Of a stretch of 64,000 bases of DNA, positions 16,018-25,013 are shown piece after piece; positions within the stretch are counted from its first letter, which is position 1; every line of letters begins with the position of its first letter. Source of the DNA: Micromonospora rubida (GTDB lineage Bacteria > Actinomycetota > Actinomycetes > Mycobacteriales > Micromonosporaceae); contig NZ_JAAALO010000002.1 in NCBI RefSeq assembly GCF_009908295.1, forward strand, positions 161,490-225,489, given 5' to 3'. Made by a program: the position numbers and the translations under genes. The notes under the pieces are model-generated. The model was not told where the DNA came from. It saw only the letters and a list, made by a program, of their open reading frames with translations, and did no database searches.

Positions 16018-16151
16018 TTCTTTGGATTCTCGCAGTCGTTCTCGTGGTCGCCGGCGTTCTGGCACTCTTCCGCCGGCAGATCCTGTGGGGCGTCGTCCTC
16101 ATCGTGGTCGGGCTGTTGGTCGGCCCGGGTGGTGTCAGCATCTTCAGTTGA
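16008..16151 (+). CDS. Tiny two-helix membrane protein with GPGG tail
   Basis: A 47-residue hydrophobic protein with two likely transmembrane helices joined by FRRQIL and ending LLVGPGGVSIFS. Short proteins with this GPGGxSxF ending are widespread in actinobacteria, with no known function. The ATG at 16008 overlaps the end of the metallophosphoesterase gene by ten bases. No clear ribosome-binding site is visible, so translation probably depends on coupling. Confidence 0.65.
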   Translation: MELILWILAVVLVVAGVLALFRRQILWGVVLIVVGLLVGPGGVSIFS

Positions 16152-16320
16152 CGCCTGAGCTCGTATCCCCCCTCCCTGACCCGCCGGGGTCGTCGTGACC
16201 GGAGCTCCGTCCTCCCAGACAGGAGCACCGGACAGGACGGCCCCGGCGTCCTGCTGTGCGTAGGCCGGGTGGGCCCGCGGGCGGCGTTTGGCTGCCCGGA
16301 TCGCCGGGCACCTCCTCGAC

Positions 16321-16815
16321 ATGACAGTTTCGGACGGCGTCCGGCGGTCGACCGGGGCGCGGAAGTGGTGGGCGCTGCTCGGCTTCGGGGCGGCGGTGAC
16401 GGTGGCCGCCGCCGTCGGCGGGCTCGGCGTGCGGGGCACCTCCGAGGAGTACGCGAGCCTGAACCAGCCGGACTGGGCGCCCCCGTCCTGGCTGTTCGCC
16501 CCGGTCTGGACCCTCCTGTACGCGCTGATCGCCATCGCGGGGTGGCTGGTCTGGCGGCGGGTCGGCTTCGGCCCGGCGCTGTGGGCGTGGACCGCCCAGC
16601 TCGTGCTGAACGCGATCTGGACCCCGCTGTTCTTCGGTGCCGGCCGGTACGGCCTCGCCTTCGCCGAGATCGTGCTGATGTGGCTGGCCATCGGGCTGAC
16701 CGTGGCGCTCTTCGCGAAACTCTCCCGCCCGGCGACGGCGCTGCTGCTGCCGTACTGGGCCTGGGTCACCTTCGCCGCCGCCCTGAACTGGTCCGTCTGG
16801 CAACTCAACTGGTAG
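16321..16815 (+). CDS. tspO: TspO/MBR family tryptophan-rich membrane protein
   Basis: The 164-residue protein has five transmembrane segments and the aromatic-rich TspO signatures: the NQPDWAPPSWLFAPVWTLLY loop, NAIWTPLFFG and LLPYWAWVTFAAALNW. Family members bind porphyrins and related tetrapyrroles and are linked to stress responses. ATG 16321 is preferred over an upstream TTG since the family starts close to the first helix. No ribosome-binding site is evident. It stands alone between the metallophosphoesterase group and the sugar transporter operon. Confidence 0.93.
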   Translation: MTVSDGVRRSTGARKWWALLGFGAAVTVAAAVGGLGVRGTSEEYASLNQPDWAPPSWLFAPVWTLLYALIAIAGWLVWRRVGFGPALWAWTAQLVLNAIWTPLFFGAGRYGLAFAEIVLMWLAIGLTVALFAKLSRPATALLLPYWAWVTFAAALNWSVWQLNW

Positions 16816-17130
16816 TAGGGGCCCCTGTCACCACCGAACTCGCGCCTCAGCAACGCGGGACGTTGAGGATGTAGGCGTCGGCGATGAACCGGCCAATCTT
16901 CAATGAACCGCCCCCGGCTCGACAGAGATCTTCGCTCCCCGAAGGCCCCGGGCGCCCGCGACCCCTATGCGTGGGAGCGCGCCCACTAGGGGTGAGCAGG
17001 TTTCGGGATTGTTACTCGTCCGTGTCCGGCCGGGGCTGGACTCATCCCAATGCAAGCGCTTGCATATGTTGACGCCCATCGGACCGGCGCTGCGTCGAGC
17101 ACGACCGCGCCGGCAAGGAAGGAGAACGGC
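16816..17130. other. 315-bp regulatory interval upstream of the sugar ABC operon
   Basis: No gene is seen. The interval holds a perfect LacI-type palindrome (17050-17065) and a second near-palindrome TGGGAGCGCGCCCA at 16972-16985, about 65 bp further upstream, which resembles a degenerate LacI-family site. Confidence 0.5.
17050..17065. promoter_or_regulatory. LacI-family operator of the alpha-glucoside operon
   Basis: ATGCAAGCGCTTGCAT is a perfect 16-bp palindrome with the central CG step and GCGC core typical of LacI/GalR operators. It lies 65 bp before the start of the solute-binding protein gene. A LacI-type regulator encoded at the end of the same operon (20627-21694) is the obvious ligand-responsive repressor. 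Confidence 0.85.
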
Positions 17131-18477
17131 ATGGCGGTCTCTGCCAGACCACGCCAGGCTCTCGCGGTCGTTGGCGTACTGGGGCTGGCGCTCAGCGTCA
17201 CTGCCTGCGGCACCGGCGACGACAAGAAGAGCGACAAAGCGGGCTCCACGGAGTGCGCGGCATACGAGAAGTACCAGGGTCACGACGGCAAGAAGGTCAC
17301 GATCTACTCGTCGATCCGGGACATCGAGGCCGACCGCCTCGCCCAGTCCTGGAAGCAGTTCGAGGACTGCACCGGCATCAAGATCGACCACGAGGGCAGC
17401 GGCGAGTTCGAGGCCCAGCTCGGCATCCGGGTCGACGGCGGCAACGCGCCCGACATGGCCTTCATCCCGCAGCCCGGCCTGATCAAGCGGTTCGTCGACT
17501 CCGGCAAGCTCAAGCCGGCCAGCGCCGACACCAAGGCGATGGCCGAGCAGAACTACTCGGCCGACTGGCTGAAGTACAGCACCGTGAACAGCCAGTTCTA
17601 CGGCGCCCCGCTCGGCTCGAACGTCAAGTCCTTCGTGTGGTACTCGCCGAAGACGTTCAAGGAGAAGGGCTGGACCGTCCCCACCACGTGGGACGAGCTG
17701 ACGGCCCTCAGCGACAAGATCGCGGCGAGCGGCACCAAGCCGTGGTGCGCCGGCATCGAGTCCGGTGACGCCACCGGCTGGCCGGCCACCGACTGGATCG
17801 AAGACATGATGCTGCGGACGCAGACCCCCGAGGTCTACGACCAGTGGACCACCCACGGCATCCCGTTCAACGACCCGAAGGTCGCCGAGGCCCTGGACAA
17901 GGCCGGCACCATCCTCAAGAACGAGAAGTACGTCAACGGCGGCTTCGGCGGCGTGAAGAGCATCGCCACCACCTCCTTCCAGGAGGCGGGCACGCCGATC
18001 ACCGCCGGCAAGTGCGCCCTGCACCGGCAGGCGTCCTTCTACGCCAACCAGTGGGCGAAGGGCACCAAGGTGGCCGAGGACGGCGACGTCTTCGCGTTCT
18101 ACTTCCCGGCGATCGACCCCGCCAAGGGCAAGCCGGTCCTCGGCGGCGGCGAGTTCGTCGCGGCCTTCGCCGACCGCGCCGAGGTCCAGGCGGTGCAGAC
18201 CTACCTGGCCTCCGGCGAGTACGCCAACAGCCGCGCCAAGATCGGTGACTGGGTGTCGGCGAACAACAAGCTCGAACTGGCCAACGTGCCGAACCCGGTC
18301 GACAAGCTCTCCGTCCAGATCCTCCAGGACCAGAAGACCGTGTTCCGCTTCGACGGCTCGGACCTGATGCCGGCCGCCGTCGGCGCCGGGACCTTCTGGA
18401 AGGGCATGGTCGACTGGATCAACGGCAAGGACACCGCCACGGTGCTCAAGGGCATCGAAAGCAGCTGGCCGAAGTGA
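17131..18477 (+). CDS. ABC transporter solute-binding lipoprotein, alpha-glucoside type
   Basis: The 448-residue protein starts with a lipoprotein signal peptide whose lipobox LSVTAC puts the lipidated Cys near residue 28. The rest is a family 1 extracellular sugar-binding protein (IKIDHEGSGEFEAQLGIRVDGGNAPDMAFIPQPG, later GIESGDATGWPATDWIEDMML). This pattern matches alpha-glucoside (AglE-like) binding proteins. AAGGAAGGAG upstream of ATG 17131 is a strong ribosome-binding site. Two permeases, a LacI regulator and a GH13 glucosidase follow, so the substrate is probably maltose, trehalose or another alpha-glucoside. Confidence 0.93.
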   Translation: MAVSARPRQALAVVGVLGLALSVTACGTGDDKKSDKAGSTECAAYEKYQGHDGKKVTIYSSIRDIEADRLAQSWKQFEDCTGIKIDHEGSGEFEAQLGIRVDGGNAPDMAFIPQPGLIKRFVDSGKLKPASADTKAMAEQNYSADWLKYSTVNSQFYGAPLGSNVKSFVWYSPKTFKEKGWTVPTTWDELTALSDKIAASGTKPWCAGIESGDATGWPATDWIEDMMLRTQTPEVYDQWTTHGIPFNDPKVAEALDKAGTILKNEKYVNGGFGGVKSIATTSFQEAGTPITAGKCALHRQASFYANQWAKGTKVAEDGDVFAFYFPAIDPAKGKPVLGGGEFVAAFADRAEVQAVQTYLASGEYANSRAKIGDWVSANNKLELANVPNPVDKLSVQILQDQKTVFRFDGSDLMPAAVGAGTFWKGMVDWINGKDTATVLKGIESSWPK

Positions 18478-18547
18478 TCCCGGCGGTGGGCCGGCCCTCT
18501 TCAACGGGCCGGCCCACCGGCCTCATTGAGACCCCGAAGGAGGGTTG

Positions 18548-19597
18548 ATGGAGTTCGACTTCGCCGAAGAGCAGCCGAAGCTCCTCATGCTGATGTACGG
18601 GCTGATCGCGTTCGTCGCGGTCGTCGGGGGTCTGCTGCTACTCCTCGACGCCGTGCCGTCCTGGTTCGCCCGACGCCGCGAGGCGCAGCTGGTCGCCGCC
18701 TCGGCGAGCGGGGCCCCGCTGCCCCGCCGCCCGAAGCAGCGCGAGGGCATGTTCGCGTTCTTCTTCCTGCTGCCCGCGGTGCTGCTGCTCCTCGTCGGCC
18801 TGGTCGTCCCGGCCATCCGCACCACGCTGTTGTCGTTCATGGACGGCAGCAGCGACAACTGGGTCGGCCTGCGCAACTACACCTGGATGTTCTCCGAGGA
18901 CTCGATCGTCCGGGTGCTGATCAACACGCTCGTCTGGGTGCTGTTGGTGCCGCTGGTCGCCACCGCGTTCGGGCTGCTCTACGCCATCATGGTGGACAAG
19001 GCCCGGTTCGAGTCGGTGGCCAAGTCGCTGATCTTCATGCCGATGGCGATCTCGTTCGTCGGTGCCGCGATCATCTGGAAGTTCGTCTACGCCTTCCGCG
19101 GCGAGGGGCAGGAGCAGATCGGTCTGCTCAACCAGATCGTGGTGAGCCTCGGCGGTGAGCCGAAGCAGTGGCTGCTCGATTCACCGCTGAACACCCTGCT
19201 GCTGATCGTCATCATGGTCTGGATCCAGGCCGGCTTCGCCATGGTGGTGCTCTCCGCCGCGATCAAGGCCATCCCGGGCGACATCGTCGAGGCCGCCCGG
19301 CTCGACGGGGTCAGCCCGTGGCAGATGTTCTGGCAGATCACCATGCCGAGCATCCGGCCGGCGCTGATCGTCGTGGTGGTGACGCTGTCGATCGCCACGC
19401 TCAAGGTCTTCGACATCGTCCGGACCGCGACCAACGGCAACTACGACACCAGCGTCATCGCGAACGAGATGTACAACCAGTCGTTCCGGTACGGCCAGAA
19501 CGGGCAGGGCTCCGCGCTGGCGGTCTTCCTCTTCGTCCTGGTGATCCCGCTCGTGATCTACCAGATCCGCAACCTGCGTCAACAGCGGGAGGGCTGA
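18548..19597 (+). CDS. Sugar ABC transporter permease (MalF/AglF-like)
   Basis: The 349-residue protein has an extra N-terminal transmembrane helix (about residues 15-35) before the six-helix core, as in the larger of the two CUT1 permeases. The inner-membrane EAA loop is visible as EAARLDGVSPWQMFWQITMP. AAGGAGGG precedes ATG 18548; an adjacent TTG is a less likely start. It pairs with the next permease and the upstream binding protein. No ATPase gene is in the operon, so a shared MsiK-type ATPase encoded elsewhere is expected. Confidence 0.93.
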   Translation: MEFDFAEEQPKLLMLMYGLIAFVAVVGGLLLLLDAVPSWFARRREAQLVAASASGAPLPRRPKQREGMFAFFFLLPAVLLLLVGLVVPAIRTTLLSFMDGSSDNWVGLRNYTWMFSEDSIVRVLINTLVWVLLVPLVATAFGLLYAIMVDKARFESVAKSLIFMPMAISFVGAAIIWKFVYAFRGEGQEQIGLLNQIVVSLGGEPKQWLLDSPLNTLLLIVIMVWIQAGFAMVVLSAAIKAIPGDIVEAARLDGVSPWQMFWQITMPSIRPALIVVVVTLSIATLKVFDIVRTATNGNYDTSVIANEMYNQSFRYGQNGQGSALAVFLFVLVIPLVIYQIRNLRQQREG

Positions 19598-19598
19598 G

Positions 19599-20564
19599 AT
19601 GACCACCACGACGCCCACGCTTCCCGCCGGGGCCCAGGCGACCGGAAAGACCGCCACGACCGCCGGGCGGGTCCGCAAGCGGCTGAACAGCCGCACCGCG
19701 ACGGTGATCTCGGTCGTTATCGCGGTGGTCTGGACGATCCCGACCTTCGGCCTGCTCGTCTCCTCCGTCCGGCCCGAGGACCAGATCAAGTCCAACGGCT
19801 GGTGGACGTTCTTCACCGACCCGCAGTTCACCCTGGAGAACTACCAGGAAGTGCTGTTCGGCAGCTCGTCCTCGTCGGGGCAGCTCGCCAGCTACTTCAT
19901 CAACTCGCTGGCGATCACCATCCCGTCGGTGCTGTTCCCGCTCGCGTTCGCGTCCCTGGCCGCGTACGCACTGGCGTGGATCAACTTCAAGGGCCGGGAC
20001 TGGATGTACATCGCGATCTTCGCGTTGCAGATCGTCCCGCTGCAGATGGCCATCGTGCCGCTGCTGAAGTTCTTCTCCACCGGTGTCAGCCTGGGTGGGG
20101 TCACCATCATGCCCGCCTGGGACCTGGTCGACGAACAGAAGTTCGCACAGGTGTGGTTCGCGCACACCTGCTTCGCGCTTCCGTTCGCCGTCTTCCTGCT
20201 ACACAACTTCATCTCGCAACTGCCCAAGGACCTGATGGAGGCGGCCCGGGTCGACGGGGCCACCCACCCGAAGATCTTCCGCACCATCGTCCTGCCGCTG
20301 ATCACCCCGGCCATCGCGGCCTTCGGGATCTTCCAGTTCCTCTGGGTCTGGAACGACCTGCTGGTCGCGCTGATCTTCGCCGGGGGCGGCAACGAGACCG
20401 CGCCGCTCACCGTCCGGCTGGCCGAGATGGCCGGCACCCGGGGCAACGAGTGGCAACGGCTGACCGCCGGTGCGTTCGTCTCGATGATCGTGCCGCTGGT
20501 CGTGTTCCTGTCGCTCCAGCGGTACTTCGTGCGCGGCCTGCTCGCCGGCAGCGTCAAGGGCTGA
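19599..20564 (+). CDS. Sugar ABC transporter permease (MalG/AglG-like)
   Basis: The 321-residue protein has six transmembrane helices and the EAA loop EAARVDGATHPKIFRTIVLP, as in the second CUT1 permease. It starts one base after the stop of the first permease, with GGAGGG upstream, so the two are co-translated. The first 30 residues are Thr/Ala-rich and cytoplasmic. A GC-rich hairpin follows the stop. Confidence 0.93.
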   Translation: MTTTTPTLPAGAQATGKTATTAGRVRKRLNSRTATVISVVIAVVWTIPTFGLLVSSVRPEDQIKSNGWWTFFTDPQFTLENYQEVLFGSSSSSGQLASYFINSLAITIPSVLFPLAFASLAAYALAWINFKGRDWMYIAIFALQIVPLQMAIVPLLKFFSTGVSLGGVTIMPAWDLVDEQKFAQVWFAHTCFALPFAVFLLHNFISQLPKDLMEAARVDGATHPKIFRTIVLPLITPAIAAFGIFQFLWVWNDLLVALIFAGGGNETAPLTVRLAEMAGTRGNEWQRLTAGAFVSMIVPLVVFLSLQRYFVRGLLAGSVKG

Positions 20565-20571
20565 ACCGAAC

Positions 20572-20605
20572 GACCGCCGCCGCCCGGGACCGGGCGGCGG
20601 CGGTC
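20572..20605 (+). terminator. GC-rich hairpin between permease and LacI genes
   Basis: A perfect 15-bp stem (20572-20586 with 20591-20605) and GGAC loop lies between the second permease and the LacI regulator, without a U-tract. It may terminate or partly attenuate transcription, lowering expression of the regulator and glucosidase relative to the transporter. Confidence 0.65.
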
Positions 20606-20626
20606 GGGTGCCGGAGCAGAGCAACC

Positions 20627-21694
20627 ATGACGAATATCGATGATGTCGCCCGTCTGGCCGGCGTCTCCACGGCCACCGTCTCCCGCGCGCTGCGCGGCCT
20701 CCCGACCGTCGCCGCGGCCACCCGTCGCCGGGTGCTCGTCGCCGCCGAGCAGCTCCAGTACGCGGTCTCGCCGAGCGCGTCGCGGCTGGCCAGCGGCCGG
20801 ACCGCCACCGTGGCGGTGGTGGTCCCCCGGATCACCCGCTGGTTCTTCGGCACCGTGGTCGAGGCGGTCGAGGAGACCCTCAACGAGTCCGGCTACGACC
20901 TCCTGCTCTACAACCTCGGGGGCCGGGAACGTACCCGGCAACGGGTGCTGCGCGCCACGAACCTGAACAAGCGGGTGGACGCGGTCATGCTGGTCGCCAC
21001 CCCGCTGCGCCCGGCCGAACTGGCCGAGCTGACCACGCTCGACCTGCCCGGGGTGACCATCAGTTCCGGCAGCGGCGTGCCCGGCTGGCCCTGCGTACGC
21101 ATCGACGACGTGGCGGCGGCGCGGACCGCCACCCGCCACCTGGTCGACCTGGGTCACCGCCGGATCGCCCACATCTCCGGCGACCCCGACGACGAGTTGG
21201 CCTTCACCGCCCACCTGGACCGCCGCCGGGGCTACCGGGAGGCGCTGCGCGCCGCAGGCGTGCCCCTGGACCCGAGCCTCGACATCGAGTCGAAGTTGAC
21301 CGTCGACGGCGGCAACCTGGCCGCCACCGAGCTGCTCGCCCGGGGCGAACCGCCGACGGCGATCTTCGCCGCCTGCGACGAGATGGCGATGGGCGCGATA
21401 CGCGCCCTGCGCGACGCCGGCCTGCGGGTGCCGCAGGATGTCAGCGTCATCGGCATCGACGACCACGAGATGTCCGGGGTGCTCGGGCTGAGCACGATCG
21501 CCCAGCCGGCGGCGGAACAGGGCCGGCTCGCGACGCGCATCCTGCTCGACCCGCTCGGCGGCCGGGCCCTCCCCGAGCCGGTCCGGCGGATCGTCCCCGC
21601 CCCCGGCGACACGGCCGAAACGGCGTCCGGGCCGGTGATCCTGCCCACTCGGCTCGTCGTGCGGGACTCGACCGCGCCGCCCCGGCGAGACTGA
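20627..21694 (+). CDS. LacI family transcriptional regulator
   Basis: This 355-residue repressor has the N-terminal LacI helix-turn-helix (IDDVARLAGVSTATVSRALRG, residues 4-24), a hinge helix region (SASRLASGRTATVAVVV) and a periplasmic-binding-protein-like sensor domain with the usual VIGIDDHEMSG near residue 280. It follows the transporter genes and precedes a GH13 glucosidase, so it should respond to an alpha-glucoside and bind the palindrome at 17050. ATG 20627 starts directly before the helix-turn-helix. The stretch of about 35 residues after the core (APGDTAETASG) is a variable tail. Confidence 0.93.
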   Translation: MTNIDDVARLAGVSTATVSRALRGLPTVAAATRRRVLVAAEQLQYAVSPSASRLASGRTATVAVVVPRITRWFFGTVVEAVEETLNESGYDLLLYNLGGRERTRQRVLRATNLNKRVDAVMLVATPLRPAELAELTTLDLPGVTISSGSGVPGWPCVRIDDVAAARTATRHLVDLGHRRIAHISGDPDDELAFTAHLDRRRGYREALRAAGVPLDPSLDIESKLTVDGGNLAATELLARGEPPTAIFAACDEMAMGAIRALRDAGLRVPQDVSVIGIDDHEMSGVLGLSTIAQPAAEQGRLATRILLDPLGGRALPEPVRRIVPAPGDTAETASGPVILPTRLVVRDSTAPPRRD

Positions 21695-21723
21695 ACGGAT
21701 TCACCCGCCCACCGGACGGGAAC

Positions 21724-23451
21724 ATGACCGGCGGGAACACGACCGGCTACGGCGTCGACACACAGGAGAAGGCCCTGAACACCAACGCGACCCAGCAGGA
21801 ACCGTCCGCCGGCCCGGCCACCGGTTGGTGGGCCGAGGCCGTCATCTACCAGATCTACCCGCGCTCGTTCGCCGACTCCGACGGCGACGGGATCGGCGAC
21901 CTGCCGGGCATCACCGCCCGCCTCGACCACCTGGTCGAGCTTGGGGCGGACGCGATCTGGCTCTCGCCGTTCTATCCCTCGCCGCAGGCCGACGCCGGCT
22001 ACGACGTGGCCGACTACCGGGACGTGGACCCGCTGTTCGGCCGGCTCGCCGACGCCGACCGGCTGATCGCCGAGGCCCGTGCCCGCGACCTGCGGGTGAT
22101 CGTGGACCTGGTGCCCAACCACACCTCGTCGGCGCACCGCTGGTTCTCCGCGGCCCTCCCCGCCGCGCCCGGCAGCCCGGAGCGCGCCCGGTACGTCTTC
22201 CGCGACGGCCTCGGCCCCGACGGCGACCGCCCGCCGAACGACTGGCGCAGCGTCTTCGGCGGCCCGGCGTGGACCCGGGTCACCGAGCCGGACGGCCGCC
22301 CCGGCCAGTGGTACCTGCACCTGTTCGACCCCGGCCAGCCCGACCTCGACTGGGACAACCCGGAGGTCCGCGCCGAGTTCCTGGACGTGTTGCGGTTCTG
22401 GCTGGACCGTGGGGTGGACGGCTTCCGGGTCGACGTGGCGCACGGGCTGGTCAAGCAGGCCGACCTGGCGGACTGGCAGGAGCCGCAGGAGATCCTCTCC
22501 GGCAACGAGGTCGACAAGCCGCGCCCGCCCATGTGGGACCAGGACGGCGTGCACGAGATCTACCGGGACTGGCGACGCCTGCTCGACGAGTACCCCGGGG
22601 AGCGGATCCTGGTCGCCGAGGCGTGGGTGGAGCCGGCCGAGCGGCTGGCCCGGTACGTCCGGCCCGACGAGATGCACCAGGCGTTCAACTTCGAGTACCT
22701 GCTCGCCGCCTGGACCGCCCCCGCCCAGTACGCCGTGGTCACCCGCTCGCTGGAGGCCACCGACAAGGTGGGCGCCCCCACCACCTGGGTGCTGTCCAAC
22801 CACGACGTCGTCCGGCACGCCTCCCGGCTCGGCCTGCCCGTCGGCACCCCCAAGCCGAACGGCATCGGCATCGGCGACCCGCAGCCGGACGCCGCGCTCG
22901 GCCTGCGCCGGGCCCGGGCGGCCAGCCTCCTGATGCTGGCCCTGCCCGGCTCCGCGTACCTCTTCCAGGGCGAGGAGCTGGGGCTGCCGGAGCACATGAC
23001 GCTGCCCGACGAGGCCCGGCAGGACCCGACCTGGGAGCGCAGCGGGCACACCGAGCGGGGCCGGGACGGCTGCCGGGTGCCGATCCCGTGGGAGGCCGAC
23101 GCCCCGTCGTACGGCTTCGGGCCGACCGATGCGAGCTGGCTGCCGCAGCCGCCGGTGTGGGCCGAGTACGCCCTGGACCGGCAGCGCGGGGTGCCCGGCT
23201 CGACGTACGAGCTGTACCGGACCGCGCTGCGGCTGCGCCGCGAGCACGGGCTGGGCCGGGGCACCCTGTTCTGGCTCTCCTCCGGCGACGAGGTGCTGGC
23301 CTTCCGCAACGGCGCGGTGGCCGTGCTGACCAACTTCGGCGACGCGGCGGCGCCGCTGCCGGCGGGGGCCGAGGTGCTGCACGCCAGCGCCCCGCTGACC
23401 GCCGACGGCGCGGTCCCGACCGACGTCACCGTCTGGTACCGGGCCGCCTGA
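21724..23451 (+). CDS. GH13 alpha-glucosidase
   Basis: The 575-residue cytoplasmic enzyme shows the four GH13 regions: DLVPNHTS near residue 130, GFRVDVAHG near 235 with the catalytic Asp nucleophile, LVAEAWV near 297 with the acid/base Glu, and LSNHDVV near 358. The opening AVIYQIYPRSFADSDGDGIGDLPG is typical of the oligo-1,6-/alpha-glucosidase subgroup, which releases glucose from maltose, sucrose or isomaltose-type sugars. The first 35 residues are a low-complexity extension; the exact start is uncertain. Its position after the transporter and LacI genes fits hydrolysis of the imported disaccharide. Confidence 0.93.
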   Translation: MTGGNTTGYGVDTQEKALNTNATQQEPSAGPATGWWAEAVIYQIYPRSFADSDGDGIGDLPGITARLDHLVELGADAIWLSPFYPSPQADAGYDVADYRDVDPLFGRLADADRLIAEARARDLRVIVDLVPNHTSSAHRWFSAALPAAPGSPERARYVFRDGLGPDGDRPPNDWRSVFGGPAWTRVTEPDGRPGQWYLHLFDPGQPDLDWDNPEVRAEFLDVLRFWLDRGVDGFRVDVAHGLVKQADLADWQEPQEILSGNEVDKPRPPMWDQDGVHEIYRDWRRLLDEYPGERILVAEAWVEPAERLARYVRPDEMHQAFNFEYLLAAWTAPAQYAVVTRSLEATDKVGAPTTWVLSNHDVVRHASRLGLPVGTPKPNGIGIGDPQPDAALGLRRARAASLLMLALPGSAYLFQGEELGLPEHMTLPDEARQDPTWERSGHTERGRDGCRVPIPWEADAPSYGFGPTDASWLPQPPVWAEYALDRQRGVPGSTYELYRTALRLRREHGLGRGTLFWLSSGDEVLAFRNGAVAVLTNFGDAAAPLPAGAEVLHASAPLTADGAVPTDVTVWYRAA

Positions 23452-23459
23452 CAGACGTG

Positions 23460-23487
23460 GGCAGGGCCCCTTCCCGGGGGCCCTGCC
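23460..23487. terminator. Terminator between convergent glucosidase and MFS genes
   Basis: ggcagggcccc (23460-23470) pairs perfectly with ggggccctgcc (23477-23487), leaving a six-base loop. It ends one base before the stop codon of the leftward MFS gene and 9 bp after the glucosidase stop, so it can serve both strands. Confidence 0.8.
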
Positions 23488-24912
23488 TCACAGGCGGTCG
23501 GCGCGGGTGTGCAGCAGGTCGTGCACGGCGTCGATGTCCCGGGGCGAGGTGCGGGAGGCGAGCCAGTACATGACCCCGGTGGGGATGAAGAAGAGCTGGA
23601 ACGCGGCCAGCCCGACGGCGTAGTTCAGCGGCGGCGGGAAGGCCACCCGCAGGGCGTGGAAGGCCACCCCGACCAGCCCGTTGCCGGCCGCCCGGCCGAC
23701 CCCGTTGACCAGGTTGCCGAGGCTGTAGACGGTGCCCCGGTGCTCCGGCGGGTTGACGTCGGCGATCAGGGCGAACCAGTTCGGCGAGTTCGCCGAGGTG
23801 AGCGCCAGCGCCAGCACGGCGGTGAGCAGGCTCAGCCCGACCGTCGGCTCGGTGACGACGCTCGCCAGCACCGCGCCGACGATCGCGCCGGTGCCGCCGC
23901 CGTCGGGCACGTCGATGCGGATCGGCACGAAGAACAGGACCAGGTAGAACGGCAGGGCCGCGAGGATGCCCACCGCCGCGACCAGCGCCCTGCCCCGGGG
24001 GGTACGCCGCTGAAGCGCGTCGCCGACCAGGCCGCCGACGATGGAGAACACCCCGCCGAGCTGGAACAGGGTGGCGAAGACGCTGCCCACCACGACGGCC
24101 GTGGCCGCCGAGTAGCCCTGGTCCTCTGCCCGCTCGGCGAAGAGCACCGGCAGCCAGACCAGCGAGCCGAAGGCGGCCTGGGCGGTCAGGCCCTGGAGCA
24201 CCAGCCACCGGTTGGTCCGGCGGTCCAGGATCCGGGGCAGGTCGGCCCGGGTGATCCGGTAGTCGTACTCGGCGCCGGTGGCGAGCGCCTCGGCCAGCTC
24301 CGGCTCGCTCTGCCCGCGCCGGATGTCGTACGTGAACAGGTACGCGCAGGTCGCGGCCAGCCCGACGACGGCGAGCAGCCAGAACGGCCGCCGCCACTCG
24401 GTCGCGCCCAGCAGCCCGCCGGCGAGCGTCCCGGCCAGGGTGCCGACGCCCTGGGACAGCCCCCAGAAGCTCATCACCAGCCCGCGCCGGCGCGGCGAGA
24501 TCAGGTCGGTGACCACCGAGAAGCCGACCGAGCCGACCGCGCCGAGGCCCACCGCCGCGACGAGCTGGGCGGCCAGGAACGTCGGGTAGTTCTGGGCCAG
24601 GGCGCTGCCGCCGGTGCCGGCCGCCCAGACCAGGGTGCCGACCATCAGCAGCGGCTTGCGGTCGGTCCGGTCGCCGACGTACGCCCAGCCGACCGCCGCG
24701 ACGGCGCTGACCAGGAAACTGACCGCGGTGACCAGGCCGAGCAGCCGCTGCGGCACGCCGAGCGCCCCGGAGATCGGCCCGTACAGCGGCGGGACGAGGC
24801 CGATCGCCACGTTGTCCAGGGAGGCGAGCAGCACGAAGACCACGACGCTGTAGAGCCGGTGGACCGGGCCGCCGCCGCGGGCCGCCCGGGGCCCGCTCCT
24901 GGTCGAGGTCAT
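23488..24912 (-). CDS. MFS transporter
   Basis: The 474-residue protein has about 12 transmembrane helices and the MFS loop motif WAYVGDRTDRKPLL between helices 2 and 3, with a long central cytoplasmic loop (about residues 195-230). It resembles drug or metabolite exporters of the spinster-like or general MFS groups; the substrate cannot be read from sequence. It is transcribed away from the AAA ATPase and xylose genes only by position, with a 101-bp gap, and may be independent. Confidence 0.85.
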   Translation of the reverse strand: MTSTRSGPRAARGGGPVHRLYSVVVFVLLASLDNVAIGLVPPLYGPISGALGVPQRLLGLVTAVSFLVSAVAAVGWAYVGDRTDRKPLLMVGTLVWAAGTGGSALAQNYPTFLAAQLVAAVGLGAVGSVGFSVVTDLISPRRRGLVMSFWGLSQGVGTLAGTLAGGLLGATEWRRPFWLLAVVGLAATCAYLFTYDIRRGQSEPELAEALATGAEYDYRITRADLPRILDRRTNRWLVLQGLTAQAAFGSLVWLPVLFAERAEDQGYSAATAVVVGSVFATLFQLGGVFSIVGGLVGDALQRRTPRGRALVAAVGILAALPFYLVLFFVPIRIDVPDGGGTGAIVGAVLASVVTEPTVGLSLLTAVLALALTSANSPNWFALIADVNPPEHRGTVYSLGNLVNGVGRAAGNGLVGVAFHALRVAFPPPLNYAVGLAAFQLFFIPTGVMYWLASRTSPRDIDAVHDLLHTRADRL

Positions 24913-25013
24913 GTCGGGCAGCCAACCAGGCGCGGACGACGGCCCGGTGAGCGGCCCCCACCGGCGACAGCCGGCGGGTCACCCGCCCACTCCGCGAGGG
25001 CAGCCCCGTCCGG

